The notes beneath the pieces were generated by a model. The model was given only the letters and a program-made list of their open reading frames with translations, searched no databases and had not been told where the DNA came from. From positions 1 through 64,000 of the forward strand of contig JAALKI010000004.1 in the NCBI GenBank assembly GCA_011088105.1: a stretch of 64,000 bases of DNA. The letters are read 5' to 3'. Within the stretch, counting starts at the first letter, position 1, and each line of letters starts with the position of its first letter. This stretch comes from Nitrospirota bacterium. Its GTDB lineage: Bacteria > Nitrospirota > Nitrospiria > Nitrospirales > UBA8639. Positions 17,080 to 25,689 of the stretch are shown piece after piece. A program made the position numbers and the translations under genes.

Positions 17080-17392
17080 GGTTTTGTAAACCGCAGGTTG
17101 GGGGTTCGATTCCCTTCGCCAGCTCCAATATTTCTAACAACTTACCCATCATACCCTGCTTGTACGTTCTTTTTAGTCATGGTTTCCTCTGGTAACTTCC
17201 CTATCTTCTCCGAGATTCCCCCTTTCCCAAACACTCTTACCTTCTCCACCGCCTCGCGTAAAATAGAAGGGGCTCAAATGGGCATAACGCTTCACTAACG
17301 CGATCGTGCTCTGTCACAACGATGATCAATGCCTGAATGGGGCGTTGTGTCTCAGGTTCCAAACCTCGGGGATCAGCTACTTGAGACACCTG
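17080..17392 (+). repeat. Right direct repeat (attR-like) of the tRNA-Thr island
   Basis: Only the 3' half of tRNA-Thr is present (from the anticodon stem onward), preceded by unrelated sequence, so it is not a tRNA gene. The 52-base core is identical to the left copy; the 260-base tail is diverged, with small indels. Confidence 0.85.
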
Positions 17393-17708
17393 GGTGGAGA
17401 ATGGCCTGGATCATATAGTTAGTATGAGTCCGATCCGACAACCCCTCAAGATAGAGTTTCTACATCCGTTGGATAAAATCATGGTATATGACAGACCTGA
17501 CAAACATGACGTGTAAAAAACACAATAGACATGTTCTCCCATGCGCATATGGGGAACAGGGCGTCACGAAGTATGCGTGGAGGGAATGGCATTCTCAGAA
17601 TGACGTGCGGGCCATGCCCAACAAGGGTCAGAGGTACCCCCACATGACCCGCACATGGCAAAATCGCATTGCTTTCCAGCATCTTAATATAGAGAAGAAA
17701 ACCATACT
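17393..17708. other. Region between the island and the lipoprotein pair
   Basis: An 82-codon plus-strand frame (17488-17736) overlaps the start of the lipoprotein gene and has no recognisable features. I see no tRNA, repeat or clear promoter. Confidence 0.35.
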
Positions 17709-18137
17709 ATGTCACTTTCAGCTCCGTTCAGATTGATGTTAAGAATTATTATTTTTGTGATTGTAGGGTTTCACGTGGCTGGTTGTGCAGTGTATTACCG
17801 TGATCGTGAATCGGGAGCTGAACATATTTGGGGATTTGGTCATCTCGCAATGAAAGTGACGCCTCCCTTGGAGGGGAAGAAGGCGCTCATCCAGCAAATG
17901 ACGTTAACCGGGGTGGCGGTAGGAACAGACAATGGCTCGTTTGGAGTAAGCGTTGGGTATGATGAGCGTGAGCATCTTCTTATTTATGATGCCAATACGG
18001 CTATCGCCATCCGGCGACATCCAAGTAACGACTTTTTTTACTTTAAAATTGGAACCGATCCACTAACCCACCTACCCGATTTAGAGAAACCCCCGAATCT
18101 CAATAATTCTCATTCGAAAAAGGAGAGTGAGCCATGA
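17709..18137 (+). CDS. Putative lipoprotein of unknown function
   Basis: The 142-residue product has a lipoprotein signal (IIIFVIVGFHVAGC; lipobox VAGC near residue 27) and then a compact domain with LTGVAVGTDNGSFGVSVGYD and a polar tail. I do not recognise the family. The stop overlaps the next gene's ATG (ATGA), so both are coupled. Base composition is AT-richer than in the core genes nearby, and the pair lies between the tRNA-Thr island and IS30/IS3 relics, suggesting acquired DNA. An alternative start is ATG 17736. Confidence 0.65.
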   Translation: MSLSAPFRLMLRIIIFVIVGFHVAGCAVYYRDRESGAEHIWGFGHLAMKVTPPLEGKKALIQQMTLTGVAVGTDNGSFGVSVGYDEREHLLIYDANTAIAIRRHPSNDFFYFKIGTDPLTHLPDLEKPPNLNNSHSKKESEP

Positions 18138-18973
18138 CCCTTCTTTTAAGATTAAGTCGTGTTGTAGTCATGCTGATAGGGAGTACACTTTTAACCGGCT
18201 GTTTTGGTTATGATCGAATTCTATTTGTAACCAAAACCAATGTAGGGCTTGATGTTGAAAACAAACCTCCAACAGCAGAAATCACCATTGCAAGACGGGA
18301 AATAGCTATTGCGCCAACCTTTCAGGATACTACGGATGAGGAACATAAAACTCCTCCATTGCTGGCAGCATTTGGACGAACCGGAGGGCTTTTTACTACG
18401 GGTTTAAAATCGCATTTTGCCGGTGGGGATGCTGCAATAGTGCTAGCTCAAGGGAGTGAATCAGAAGGGGCTGGAACTGAAGGGGCCGGAGCTAGAACGG
18501 ATAAAGCTAAAAATAGTTCTGCTATTTGTCTAGATAAGGAGCCAGATTCACGCCCTCCCTTAAAAAAGTTTTGGCATTGGCTAACGGGAAGACCAGACGA
18601 AAATACTCGTGCATTTTATTTTGCGACTGATACGATATTTGGTCTTAAGGTAGGCTGGGATGGTACGGGTGGGCCTTACCCTACAAATTTAAAGCTTGGA
18701 TATAACCGCAAGGAACTAGCGTTTCCTCCAGTTTTTGTCAAGTCAGTTAAAAAAGATGGTGATAAAAAATGTTCTAAAGGCAGCTGGAAAGTAAAAGTTC
18801 CATCTTTCTTTGCCTCACTAGACAATGAAAGTTCACTGGCAGGAGCCCTCAACGCCGAGGAAAATAAGGTATCGCACGTACAATTCTTCGCTACTGGAAG
18901 AGCTGCCACGGAATGGGTTCAACGAGACGAGGTTAATAAGAAAGCCTACAAGGAGATGCGAGGGGAGGAATGA
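18134..18973 (+). CDS. Putative lipoprotein of unknown function, coupled to the preceding gene
   Basis: The 279-residue protein starts with a lipoprotein signal (VVVMLIGSTLLTGC; lipobox LTGC near residue 23). After it come YDRILFVTKTNVGLDVENKP, a Gly/Ala-rich low-complexity linker (about 113-130), and NLKLGYNRKELAFPPVF around 187-203. The phrases on a modified TNVGLD and on GYNRKE recall outer-membrane-associated proteins that read like beta sheets, but no family is certain. The first gene also has an SVGYDERE segment, so the two may be distant relatives acting together. Confidence 0.65.
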   Translation: MTLLLRLSRVVVMLIGSTLLTGCFGYDRILFVTKTNVGLDVENKPPTAEITIARREIAIAPTFQDTTDEEHKTPPLLAAFGRTGGLFTTGLKSHFAGGDAAIVLAQGSESEGAGTEGAGARTDKAKNSSAICLDKEPDSRPPLKKFWHWLTGRPDENTRAFYFATDTIFGLKVGWDGTGGPYPTNLKLGYNRKELAFPPVFVKSVKKDGDKKCSKGSWKVKVPSFFASLDNESSLAGALNAEENKVSHVQFFATGRAATEWVQRDEVNKKAYKEMRGEE

Positions 18974-19063
18974 TCGTAACCAGGGTATTTTATTTCAACT
19001 TATATCAAAATTCGAACGCCACATAAAAAATGTACTTCCATAAGAAATCTATGAAGCTTGGTT

Positions 19064-19290
19064 TCAACTCGCTAGTGCAACGAATGGGTCAATGCCAAAA
19101 CATTCTTGATTCGGGGTTTTGAACCCAAGGCTTTTTCTGGAGCGATTATTCAGTTTGTTCATCACCAGCTGAATCTCTTCCTGGGTAATGGTTGCAAAGG
19201 GCCGCTGCTTGGGGAAATATTGGCGAATGAGCCCAACGGCAAAATTGCCTCGCTCGTCAGCATAAGACATATGGTGGCAGTAAGGTAGTT
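19064..19290 (-). pseudogene. IS30-family transposase C-terminal relic
   Basis: The minus-strand frame encodes GLIRQYFPKQRPFATITQEE, then NKLNNRSRKSLGFKTPNQ and DPFVALAS. These are the hallmark C-terminal motifs of IS30 transposases (N-G-L-I-R-Q-Y-F-P-K; L-N-N-R-P-R-K-x-L-G-F-K-T-P; V-A-L). The catalytic region upstream is missing or degraded. Confidence 0.8.
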
Positions 19291-19310
19291 TTAAGTAAAA
19301 GGATGAAACC

Positions 19311-19670
19311 ATGGCCAATCCTGAACATTTGGAAATTCTCATGCAAGGCGCTGTAGTATGGAATGCCTGGAGAAAGAAATATCTGGGGACAAAGGATTAT
19401 TTCTTTGGGGTGGACCTGTCCTGGGCAGACTTGAAAGGGGCCGACCTCGTCGGGGCCAACCTCTCCAGAACCAACCTCGTTGGGGCCAACCTACTCGGGG
19501 CCGACCTCAGACGCGCCAACCTCAGCGGAGCTAATCTCAGTAAGGTACAATATCTGAGACAAGCCCATCTCAATGAAGCCTCTTTCAGAGATGGTCCACC
19601 AAAGAACTTGCCTAAAGGACTGACACCCCCTCTCGTTTCTGTTCGCGACACCATCGACTGCGCACGTTAA
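19311..19670 (+). CDS. Pentapeptide-repeat protein
   Basis: The 119-residue protein contains about nine A(D/N)LxG-type pentapeptides (residues about 38-80, for example ADLKGADLVGANLSRTNLVG and ADLRRANLSGANLS) that form a right-handed quadrilateral beta helix. An AAAAGGATG ribosome site precedes ATG 19311. Such small proteins may mimic DNA or serve as structural units; the target cannot be inferred. It sits between two insertion-sequence relics. Confidence 0.8.
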   Translation: MANPEHLEILMQGAVVWNAWRKKYLGTKDYFFGVDLSWADLKGADLVGANLSRTNLVGANLLGADLRRANLSGANLSKVQYLRQAHLNEASFRDGPPKNLPKGLTPPLVSVRDTIDCAR

Positions 19671-19673
19671 CAT

Positions 19674-19779
19674 GAAGGCTTAGGGTTGCCGCCACTTGCT
19701 TGATGGCCAGATTCGCACCTGCCGCTCTTTTGACGGCCTCGTGTTTAAATTCCTTGAAAAATCGCCTCCGCTGTTCCAT
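19674..19779 (-). pseudogene. IS3-family OrfA N-terminal relic
   Basis: From ATG 19779 with a GGAGG site the frame reads MEQRRRFFKEFKHEAVKRAA and then LAIKQVAATL, the helix-turn-helix start of IS3 OrfA proteins, and then ends abruptly next to the pentapeptide gene. It is not closely related to the intact OrfA at 15541. Confidence 0.65.
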
Positions 19780-20102
19780 GACACACCTCCTGGCTCATTA
19801 TGAACCGTTTCAAATGTATCCACAAAATTGGGGGAAGACCACAAATCGTTTACCTCATTCCTAGAGACAGTCATCACTCTGTCTTCTCTTCTCTATAAAG
19901 AATACTTTTTGTACTGTTCTTTCCTCCACACATTAATAATGGATTACAGACTATGGGGGCATTTGAGCTAAGATCAGATTAACGATGAGAGCCAATCTGT
20001 ACAAAACTATTGGCGCTAACGATGACAAGTACGATGTCCACTGCATCAAGGTCTGGCTTGATTTTTCCAAGGGATTCCTGTTACACACAACGCCTCTCAT
20101 GT
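19780..20102. other. Spacer upstream of tRNA-Phe
   Basis: No gene recognised. It separates the insertion-sequence debris from tRNA-Phe and appears to be the right edge of the accessory region. Confidence 0.4.
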
Positions 20103-20178
20103 GCCGAGGTAGCTCAGTTGGCAGAGCACAGCCCTGAAAAGGCTGGTGTCGACAGTTCGATTCTGTCCCTCGGCACCA
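20103..20178 (+). tRNA. tRNA-Phe (GAA anticodon)
   Basis: Full cloverleaf: acceptor GCCGAGG/CCTCGGC, D-stem GCTC/GAGC, anticodon stem CAGCC/GGCTG with loop CTGAAAA (anticodon GAA), T-stem GACAG/CTGTC with TTCGATT loop, discriminator A and encoded CCA. Confidence 0.95.
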
Positions 20179-20221
20179 AGATTCTCCTGTAAACATCCTT
20201 CCCGTTCTATCACGGCTCAGG

Positions 20222-20277
20222 TTGTTCCAATACACAGGTCTTTCTATAATGTGTTAGGGTATTATTTTTCCCTAACA
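20222..20277 (+). promoter_or_regulatory. Promoter with downstream operator-like palindrome before the DUF3386 gene
   Basis: TTGTTC (20222-20227) and a perfect TATAAT (20245-20250) are 17 bases apart. Two bases after the -10 begins TGTTAGGG, 10 bases, CCCTAACA (20252-20277), a perfect inverted repeat across the expected start site, which could bind a repressor or form a 5' hairpin. The DUF3386 ATG is 54 bases further on. Confidence 0.6.
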
Positions 20278-20330
20278 AACCATGAATTTTCCATTACACT
20301 TAGGTAATTTTAATCAGAGAGGACACACAC

Positions 20331-21002
20331 ATGGAAATGTATACGCGTCAGGAAGAAAAAACAGATATCGCAGATGACCCAAAAGCCCGTGAACTCCTAC
20401 GTCAAGCCTTTGGAAAAACCGCCCGTTGGCAAGCAGATTTTTCGGGATTCCAGGCGGACCTAGTTATTAATGTTAATGGGAAAGAAACACATGGGACCGT
20501 CACGGTCAAAGGTCCCAAAGATGTGCAGGTCACACTGCCTGATGAAGAATTACAAAAATGGGCCCAAAATCAAATTGGGATGATTGCAGTCCATCGCGGA
20601 CCCCGAACATTTGAAGAATCAGACGGCAAGTATGTCTTGACGCTTGATGAAGATCAGCACCCATTAGGGCCGAAACTCACAATTCACGGAGATAGCATGG
20701 GGTCTTTTTATCGAATTCACGACAACCGCATTACGCAAATCAATCGGAAAATGCCTTATGTCGCGTTTACGATCAACGTCGAAGAGAGTGCACTCACACA
20801 GGATCAGAAAAATCTCACAACTCGATATACGGTCTATTATTTTTCACCAAAAGACGCGGCACTACAAAATGTGGAAAGCTTCTCTGATACCCATATCCGA
20901 ATTGGGTCCTCAGATCTTCCTGTAACTCGACGCATTATTTCTTATGAAAACGGAGAAGTCACCGTGAAAACCGTCACGTTTGCCAACCACAAGATGCTGT
21001 AA
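20331..21002 (+). CDS. DUF3386 family protein
   Basis: The 223-residue protein resembles DUF3386, a family known mainly from cyanobacteria and Nitrospira-type bacteria. Conserved features are DDPKARELLRQAFGKTARWQ at the start, then FSGFQADL, VTVKGPKDVQVTLPDEE, and DQKNLTTRYTVYYFSPKDA near residue 165. It has no signal peptide or membrane segment. Function unknown; its fold reads as mainly beta (lipid-binding-like). It has its own promoter with an operator-like palindrome and faces the convergent TPM gene. Confidence 0.8.
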   Translation: MEMYTRQEEKTDIADDPKARELLRQAFGKTARWQADFSGFQADLVINVNGKETHGTVTVKGPKDVQVTLPDEELQKWAQNQIGMIAVHRGPRTFEESDGKYVLTLDEDQHPLGPKLTIHGDSMGSFYRIHDNRITQINRKMPYVAFTINVEESALTQDQKNLTTRYTVYYFSPKDAALQNVESFSDTHIRIGSSDLPVTRRIISYENGEVTVKTVTFANHKML

Positions 21003-21118
21003 CAGTCACAAGACCATCATGAAGCAGACGCTTCCCAAGGCAGCGATGAAATGGATATTCACACTCTCCATACTATGGGCCATATGGATGAGCATGGAGT
21101 AAGAGTTTGGCAATAAGC

Positions 21119-21152
21119 AATGGGCGGTCAACTCAATCCTTGACCGCCCATT
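21119..21152. terminator. Bidirectional hairpin between convergent genes
   Basis: AATGGGCGGTCAA (21119-21131) pairs perfectly with TTGACCGCCCATT (21140-21152) over an 8-base loop. It overlaps the last codons and stop of the TPM gene and lies 117 bases after the DUF3386 stop. Neither side has a clear T-run, so termination is likely but not proven. Confidence 0.6.
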
Positions 21153-21889
21153 CCCCCGCCAAATCCCCCAAAGTTACCTCGAAACCCGCCCTGGCCAGTC
21201 CCCCAATACTCGCCCCGTTTCCATCGACGAAATGGATGTTGGCGCTCTGGCCGTGTAAATCGCCATAACACGTAGACCATGGCCAACGCGGCGCTTACAT
21301 TCATCCAAAATCCTGCCTGAGACTTCCCTGGCTTTTTCTCTGATGAAGGCTTAACAGAACCCGAGACCGAGGCAAGCGTCACGACGGCTTGATATATCCC
21401 CTCCCCAAACTCGTGCGTCTGAAACATCGGCAGGAAATGTTGTTCCGACAATTGATTTAATTGCTGAGGAGTCATGACTGAAAGGAGCGCACGCCCCAAG
21501 ACCACCACGGCTTGCTTTTCTTTCAATGCAGCCAGTACCAAGATTCCTCGCTCTTGTTGCGCCGTGCCAATCCTCCAGCCTTCATACATGTTCGACGCAA
21601 AATCCTTGGCATGAACCATGGGATGAATGGTCGGCATCATCACCACAATCATCTCTACACCCGTCGCCTTTTCCAATTCTTTACACACTGATCGGATACG
21701 AGCCTCCCAGCCTGCCTCTAAAACTTCGGCATAATCCGATACGTATCCCAAAGGAGTGGGCAATGTGACCGCTTCACGATTGTAGGCATACGTCGATGCA
21801 AGGAAGGGTCCACAGCCAAAAACGAGAAGAAGGCACCCAAAGACAATGCTTTGAGAGAAACCCACTATAGCTGAAAGCCGCCTTTTCAT
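21128..21889 (-). CDS. TPM-domain protein (YgcG/TLP18.3-like)
   Basis: The 253-residue protein has a signal segment (about residues 8-34), a TPM domain (about 45-165: PTPLGYVSDYAEVL, IRSVCKELEKATGVEMIVVM, GILVLAALKEKQAVV), a transmembrane helix (about 193-212) and a Gly-rich tail (GGFRGNFGGFGGGMGGQGLS), the usual layout of YgcG-like proteins. TPM proteins are membrane-bound and linked to photosystem or membrane maintenance in plants and to envelope roles in bacteria. The start overlaps the stop of the nucleotidyltransferase-like gene (ATGA), so they are coupled. Confidence 0.85.
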   Translation of the reverse strand: MKRRLSAIVGFSQSIVFGCLLLVFGCGPFLASTYAYNREAVTLPTPLGYVSDYAEVLEAGWEARIRSVCKELEKATGVEMIVVMMPTIHPMVHAKDFASNMYEGWRIGTAQQERGILVLAALKEKQAVVVLGRALLSVMTPQQLNQLSEQHFLPMFQTHEFGEGIYQAVVTLASVSGSVKPSSEKKPGKSQAGFWMNVSAALAMVYVLWRFTRPERQHPFRRWKRGEYWGTGQGGFRGNFGGFGGGMGGQGLS

Positions 21890-22641
21890 AAGTGCTCACT
21901 TCTTTTTAGATCTTGAATACGGTTAACCAGGTTCTTCAATGTCTCAAGATATCGCTCAAACAACCGTGGGAGTTCGATGCGGCCTGGAGTACTCACCCCG
22001 CGTTTCATACTTAAAACCTCTAGTAACACTTCATTTTTTACATTTAGCACAGGCTCGACTTGCTCTAACACCGTTTGGGTTGTTCCATCTGGAGAATGAT
22101 TCAATAGGTGGAAAAGCCCTCGAATACATGGAAGCAACGCTACCAGGGAAATGGGGAGTAAAGTTTGAATGGCTTCGGGTCGCCCCCATCCTTCGACAAA
22201 TCGTTGTCGCACACGTAAAAGATTTCCTCGAATTTCCTGTTCACATTGCACAAGCAGGTGGGCAAGGTTGAGATGACAGGCAAGAAAGGGGTCTTGCCCT
22301 TCCAACAACACAGACTGGTCTTTCATTTCTAAAAATTCCAGGGGAAAGAGCCCTAGAGAGTCTTGGAGTTCTTGTTCCGTCAGCATGAGGGGGGCCACGA
22401 CGCCATCTTTTCTCCACCGTGCTTGTAAAGGACCAATCCTTTGGAGCCATTCCAGGGGGTAGTCGGTTGCCACAATGAGAAGGTTGATATTGGATCGGTC
22501 AACCACAAAATCACCTCGGGCATAGCTTCCATACAGCATCACCGCCGTGATTGGATTATTCTTCTGCTTTCGCAATGCAGTCAGAACATGCTGAATGGCA
22601 CGTGAGATACTTGAGGGAAGGTGTTCAGGAATAGGAGACAT
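21886..22641 (-). CDS. Nucleotidyltransferase-fold protein with degenerate active site
   Basis: The 251-residue protein shows a MNT/KNTase-type N-terminal domain: VMLYGSYARGDFVVDRSNIN. In active enzymes G-S-x(8-11)-D-x-D follows, giving two metal-binding acids in S-D-I-D-L. Here the segment is S-N-I-N-L, so both are Asn. The helical C-terminal part (about 130-250) resembles a HEPN-like or substrate-binding bundle but has no clear R-x4-6-H. Transfer of nucleotides is therefore unlikely; a binding or regulatory role is possible. ATG 22641 is preferred over TTG 22653. Coupled to the TPM gene. Confidence 0.7.
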   Translation of the reverse strand: MSPIPEHLPSSISRAIQHVLTALRKQKNNPITAVMLYGSYARGDFVVDRSNINLLIVATDYPLEWLQRIGPLQARWRKDGVVAPLMLTEQELQDSLGLFPLEFLEMKDQSVLLEGQDPFLACHLNLAHLLVQCEQEIRGNLLRVRQRFVEGWGRPEAIQTLLPISLVALLPCIRGLFHLLNHSPDGTTQTVLEQVEPVLNVKNEVLLEVLSMKRGVSTPGRIELPRLFERYLETLKNLVNRIQDLKRSEHL

Positions 22642-22772
22642 TGTCAATTCCAATGTTGTTAAAAAAGTTAGCCCCGTGGTGTTCTCATATCGTATATCAA
22701 CCTCACGGGTTCACAGGCTCTTCCTCTGGGGTACTATGCCTCACCACAACAGACAGAGGGGACAGGAGCCAT

Positions 22773-24053
22773 TCACGAAACAACCGGGACCGCACCTGCT
22801 GGAAGATCATTCGCATACGGGTCAGGTAAAAACCCCACAGCTTGCAATCGATCAAGCCATCCAAACGGCGGAGAATCCCGAAGTCCTGCTGTGGCAGCCA
22901 AGACATTATATCGAAGCCGCCGGTTACGGTCTAAGGTTGAAAACACCCGATTTCGCAGATACGCTACAATTGGGTTCCCTGTATTCCAAAAAAAGGCTTC
23001 TTCGTCTGCCAACCGCTGGAGCATCTCCACATGCGGGCGGCGACATGCTTCAAACACCCGTAAGGTTGCGGCAGAATAATCCCCTTGCTCCAACCAAGTT
23101 GGGATGTGTTCAGCCAACACCATGGCATCGACCATAGCCTGCATACGACCTTGTGACGCATGCGGATTCATTCCATGAGCGGCATCTCCTAGAATGAGGG
23201 CTCCATCACGCACCCACGTTGCAGCTCTAGCCCGTCCCGTTGGCATATATGCGGTTTGGTTCCAATCGATGAGCGTTTCAAACGTACGGTGTAATTCCGG
23301 ATAAATGGTCGTCCATTTTTCCCGCAATGCCGATAACCCAGCAGTTTTCACGGCAGCCATGGAATTCGACGGCACCATATACACCACATAGACCTTCTTT
23401 TGGGCAACAGGGAAAAGCCCTAAAATGGTTTGTCGACCAATACAATATTGCGTTTCCTCAAGATCATCAGGACAATCCAGTATTGACACCACATAGCTCT
23501 CTGGATAGCGATGCAATTGGGTGGGAATGGCCAAAGCTTCTCGAACCTTGGAAAACGGTCCATCAGCCCCAATCACTAGCTTGGCCGCAATCTTGACGGA
23601 ACGCCCCTCCACCTCAGCTTCAACCCCTACGACCTGCTGATCTTTTCGCAAGAGTTTTCGAAAACTGGCACCATACCATAGGCTGTTAGGGCGACGCTGT
23701 TCTAATGCCTGCAACACAATCTGATGCGCAAGATGAGGACGGGTGACTAAGGCTCGATTATACGGAGGAGGCAAGAGATCATAATCAATGGTACATAAAC
23801 GACCACCACCAATCTGCCGAAAATGAAAGAACTGGACAGGCCGGACCGCGTCACAAGGCAGTTGCTCCAAAATTCCTAGCTCATCTAGGATTTTTTGTCC
23901 GTTTGGTTGAAGGATTTCTCCTCGAATACCAGTTGGTGGCCCAAGTGCCTGTTCCAAGACCAGGGTGTCAATATTTTTTTGAGCTAACGCTAGCCCAAGA
24001 ATAGCCCCACCGCCACCGGCTCCGACAATCACAACATCGGTTTGTTTCTCCAT
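22773..24053 (-). CDS. FAD-dependent monooxygenase/hydroxylase (UbiH/PHBH class)
   Basis: The 426-residue enzyme has a Rossmann FAD site (DVVIVGAGGGGAILGLALAQ near residue 5-24, G-x-G-x-x-G), a conserved LVIGADGPFSKVRE segment (DG motif, about 160) and the second FAD motif GALILGDAAHGMNPHASQGR (about 290). Such enzymes hydroxylate aromatic or isoprenoid-quinone substrates with NAD(P)H and O2. The substrate cannot be told; a role in quinone or lipid metabolism is possible. ATG 24053 with an upstream GAGG is chosen over GTG 24065. Confidence 0.85.
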   Translation of the reverse strand: MEKQTDVVIVGAGGGGAILGLALAQKNIDTLVLEQALGPPTGIRGEILQPNGQKILDELGILEQLPCDAVRPVQFFHFRQIGGGRLCTIDYDLLPPPYNRALVTRPHLAHQIVLQALEQRRPNSLWYGASFRKLLRKDQQVVGVEAEVEGRSVKIAAKLVIGADGPFSKVREALAIPTQLHRYPESYVVSILDCPDDLEETQYCIGRQTILGLFPVAQKKVYVVYMVPSNSMAAVKTAGLSALREKWTTIYPELHRTFETLIDWNQTAYMPTGRARAATWVRDGALILGDAAHGMNPHASQGRMQAMVDAMVLAEHIPTWLEQGDYSAATLRVFEACRRPHVEMLQRLADEEAFFWNTGNPIVAYLRNRVFSTLDRNRRLRYNVLAATAGLRDSPPFGWLDRLQAVGFLPDPYANDLPAGAVPVVS

Positions 24054-24338
24054 CACATTCCTCACAGCCCCTCAAAAACGGATTCGGGAAGGTATCGCAT
24101 CTTTAATTCTTCAATCAACAGGGCATCCATCGGGTATCATCGTTCTCTCCAACACAATCATGTTACAGGTTTGACATCACAATGTGTGAACGACATTGTG
24201 ACAGAAGGTCCGAAAGCAGGGATTCGTAAACGGGAGGCTAATTGGGCTGTAGGGATGCCACATCATGGGCAGCCAATCTCTTCTCAACAGGTGTATTGAA
24301 ACATCTTCGGGAGGATTGAGCGGAAAGTCTAAGAACAC

Positions 24339-24716
24339 TCACTCGTCGGCAAAAATATCTTGGAAATGGTCTTCGGCCTCTTCCCAAGCTGAAGGGTGGG
24401 TGGTGGTCAACCACTGTCTCAAATAGCCTTTTTGTTGAGGAGCGAGTAATTTCTTAATTTCATGTGTTCGCCCTTGAAGAGGCTGCAGAAAGCCGGTCCC
24501 TTGGTTTGGGTCCAATGTAGCTGTTCGGGCATATACAGTCGTATATGCCGTCGGTGTCTCTTCCGTGCCTTCCCCCTGCAACCACACAGAAATATATTTT
24601 TCCATATGAAGGCCTGTACTATCGAGCGCAGGATCCGTATCATGAAACAGCTCATTCTCTGTCTCCTGACGAGGAATCGCATCACCTTCACGAAACAGAA
24701 AATTTTTCTTCCACAT
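24339..24716 (-). CDS. Conserved-looking protein of unknown function
   Basis: The 125-residue acidic protein (MWKKNFLFREGDAIPRQETE ... AWEEAEDHFQDIFADE) has no signal peptide or membrane segment and no motif I recognise. A GAGAGGATTATATCCCG leader gives a plausible ribosome site before ATG 24716. It stands alone between the monooxygenase and the YajG-like lipoprotein. Confidence 0.6.
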   Translation of the reverse strand: MWKKNFLFREGDAIPRQETENELFHDTDPALDSTGLHMEKYISVWLQGEGTEETPTAYTTVYARTATLDPNQGTGFLQPLQGRTHEIKKLLAPQQKGYLRQWLTTTHPSAWEEAEDHFQDIFADE

Positions 24717-25003
24717 CGGGATATAATCCTCTCAAACATATGAGTTTCACTGGTGATTGAGAGGGTCATACTGTCAAGGGAACGAAGAAATGTCAACTAC
24801 GCTCACTCAACTCTATAGTGTCGTAAGGTAAAAATGTATTAAGATACACGACAGCTGATCCCATGAAGATGCTTGTTCCACATTGCCATGACAAGAGGTC
24901 ACGCACTTTGCAGACAGCCGCAGGACAACGCCCTCCTCCCAGTAACACACACGATAAATAAAATACATAACCCGTTCACATTTAACGCAAAGGAGACGCT
25001 CAG

Positions 25004-25609
25004 ATGAAACGTGTAGGATATCTAGGATTGCTCAGTGCGATTGTATTGCTCGGAGGATGCCAAGGGACAGGTAAGGTGATCAACTTAAACCTCCATTCCC
25101 TCGAGTCTACACCACAGATGACCGCACCTAAAATACATGTCACCATTCAACCATTCCAGGATTTACGTGAACACACAGAACAAATTGGCCTCCGGAACCA
25201 CTGGGGAGGCGGAAAAACCTACTTTACCGCTTGGGATGGAATGATTGGCAATGGCATGGCTCAGACCGCTGTCGAGTATTTTCAGCAACACGGGTGGAAA
25301 GCTGAACTTGCTGGCACAAACACCTCTACAGCCGATGTCCTGTTAGTGGGAAAAATTACAGACTTTTCGGCTGAGGTGAACAGTCACTTTTGGTGTAACG
25401 AACTAACGGTCCACATGGAAGTGCTCTTTGAAGCGCAAAACCAGCAGGACGGAAGCGTGACCAACATTGTCTTGAAGGCTGATGGGGATGACACCAATTT
25501 CATTTTTGAGCTTGCCGACTTAGAAGAACTGATTAATGATGTGCTGGAAGATGCTTTCATGCAATTTCTTGACAACACCCACCTCAAAGGGCAAACGATA
25601 AAGATGTAG
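25004..25609 (+). CDS. YajG-like lipoprotein
   Basis: The 201-residue protein has a lipobox (LLGGC, Cys19) and the YajG-type domain (about 40-190): VTIQPFQDLREHTEQIG, an AVEYFQQHGW segment, and STADVLLVGKITDFSAEVNS. YajG lipoproteins are periplasmic-facing and of unknown function. AAAGGAGA precedes ATG 25004. A strong terminator follows the stop, so the gene is probably monocistronic. Confidence 0.75.
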   Translation: MKRVGYLGLLSAIVLLGGCQGTGKVINLNLHSLESTPQMTAPKIHVTIQPFQDLREHTEQIGLRNHWGGGKTYFTAWDGMIGNGMAQTAVEYFQQHGWKAELAGTNTSTADVLLVGKITDFSAEVNSHFWCNELTVHMEVLFEAQNQQDGSVTNIVLKADGDDTNFIFELADLEELINDVLEDAFMQFLDNTHLKGQTIKM

Positions 25610-25637
25610 ACCTGACGATCAAAAACTAGGGATAGAC

Positions 25638-25676
25638 ACACATGCCTCTTGCGGTAACTCCGCAAGAGGCATGTGT
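25638..25676 (+). terminator. Rho-independent terminator after the YajG-like gene
   Basis: ACACATGCCTCTTGCGG (25638-25654) pairs perfectly with CCGCAAGAGGCATGTGT (25660-25676) across the loop TAACT, followed by ATTTTCTT. It lies 28 bases after the stop and also faces the convergent DCC gene. Confidence 0.9.
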
Positions 25677-25689
25677 ATTTTCTTCAGTC

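Noticed and set aside
17488-17736. 82-codon plus-strand frame before the lipoprotein pair
   Set aside because: It overlaps the lipoprotein start in another frame and shows no ribosome site or family features.
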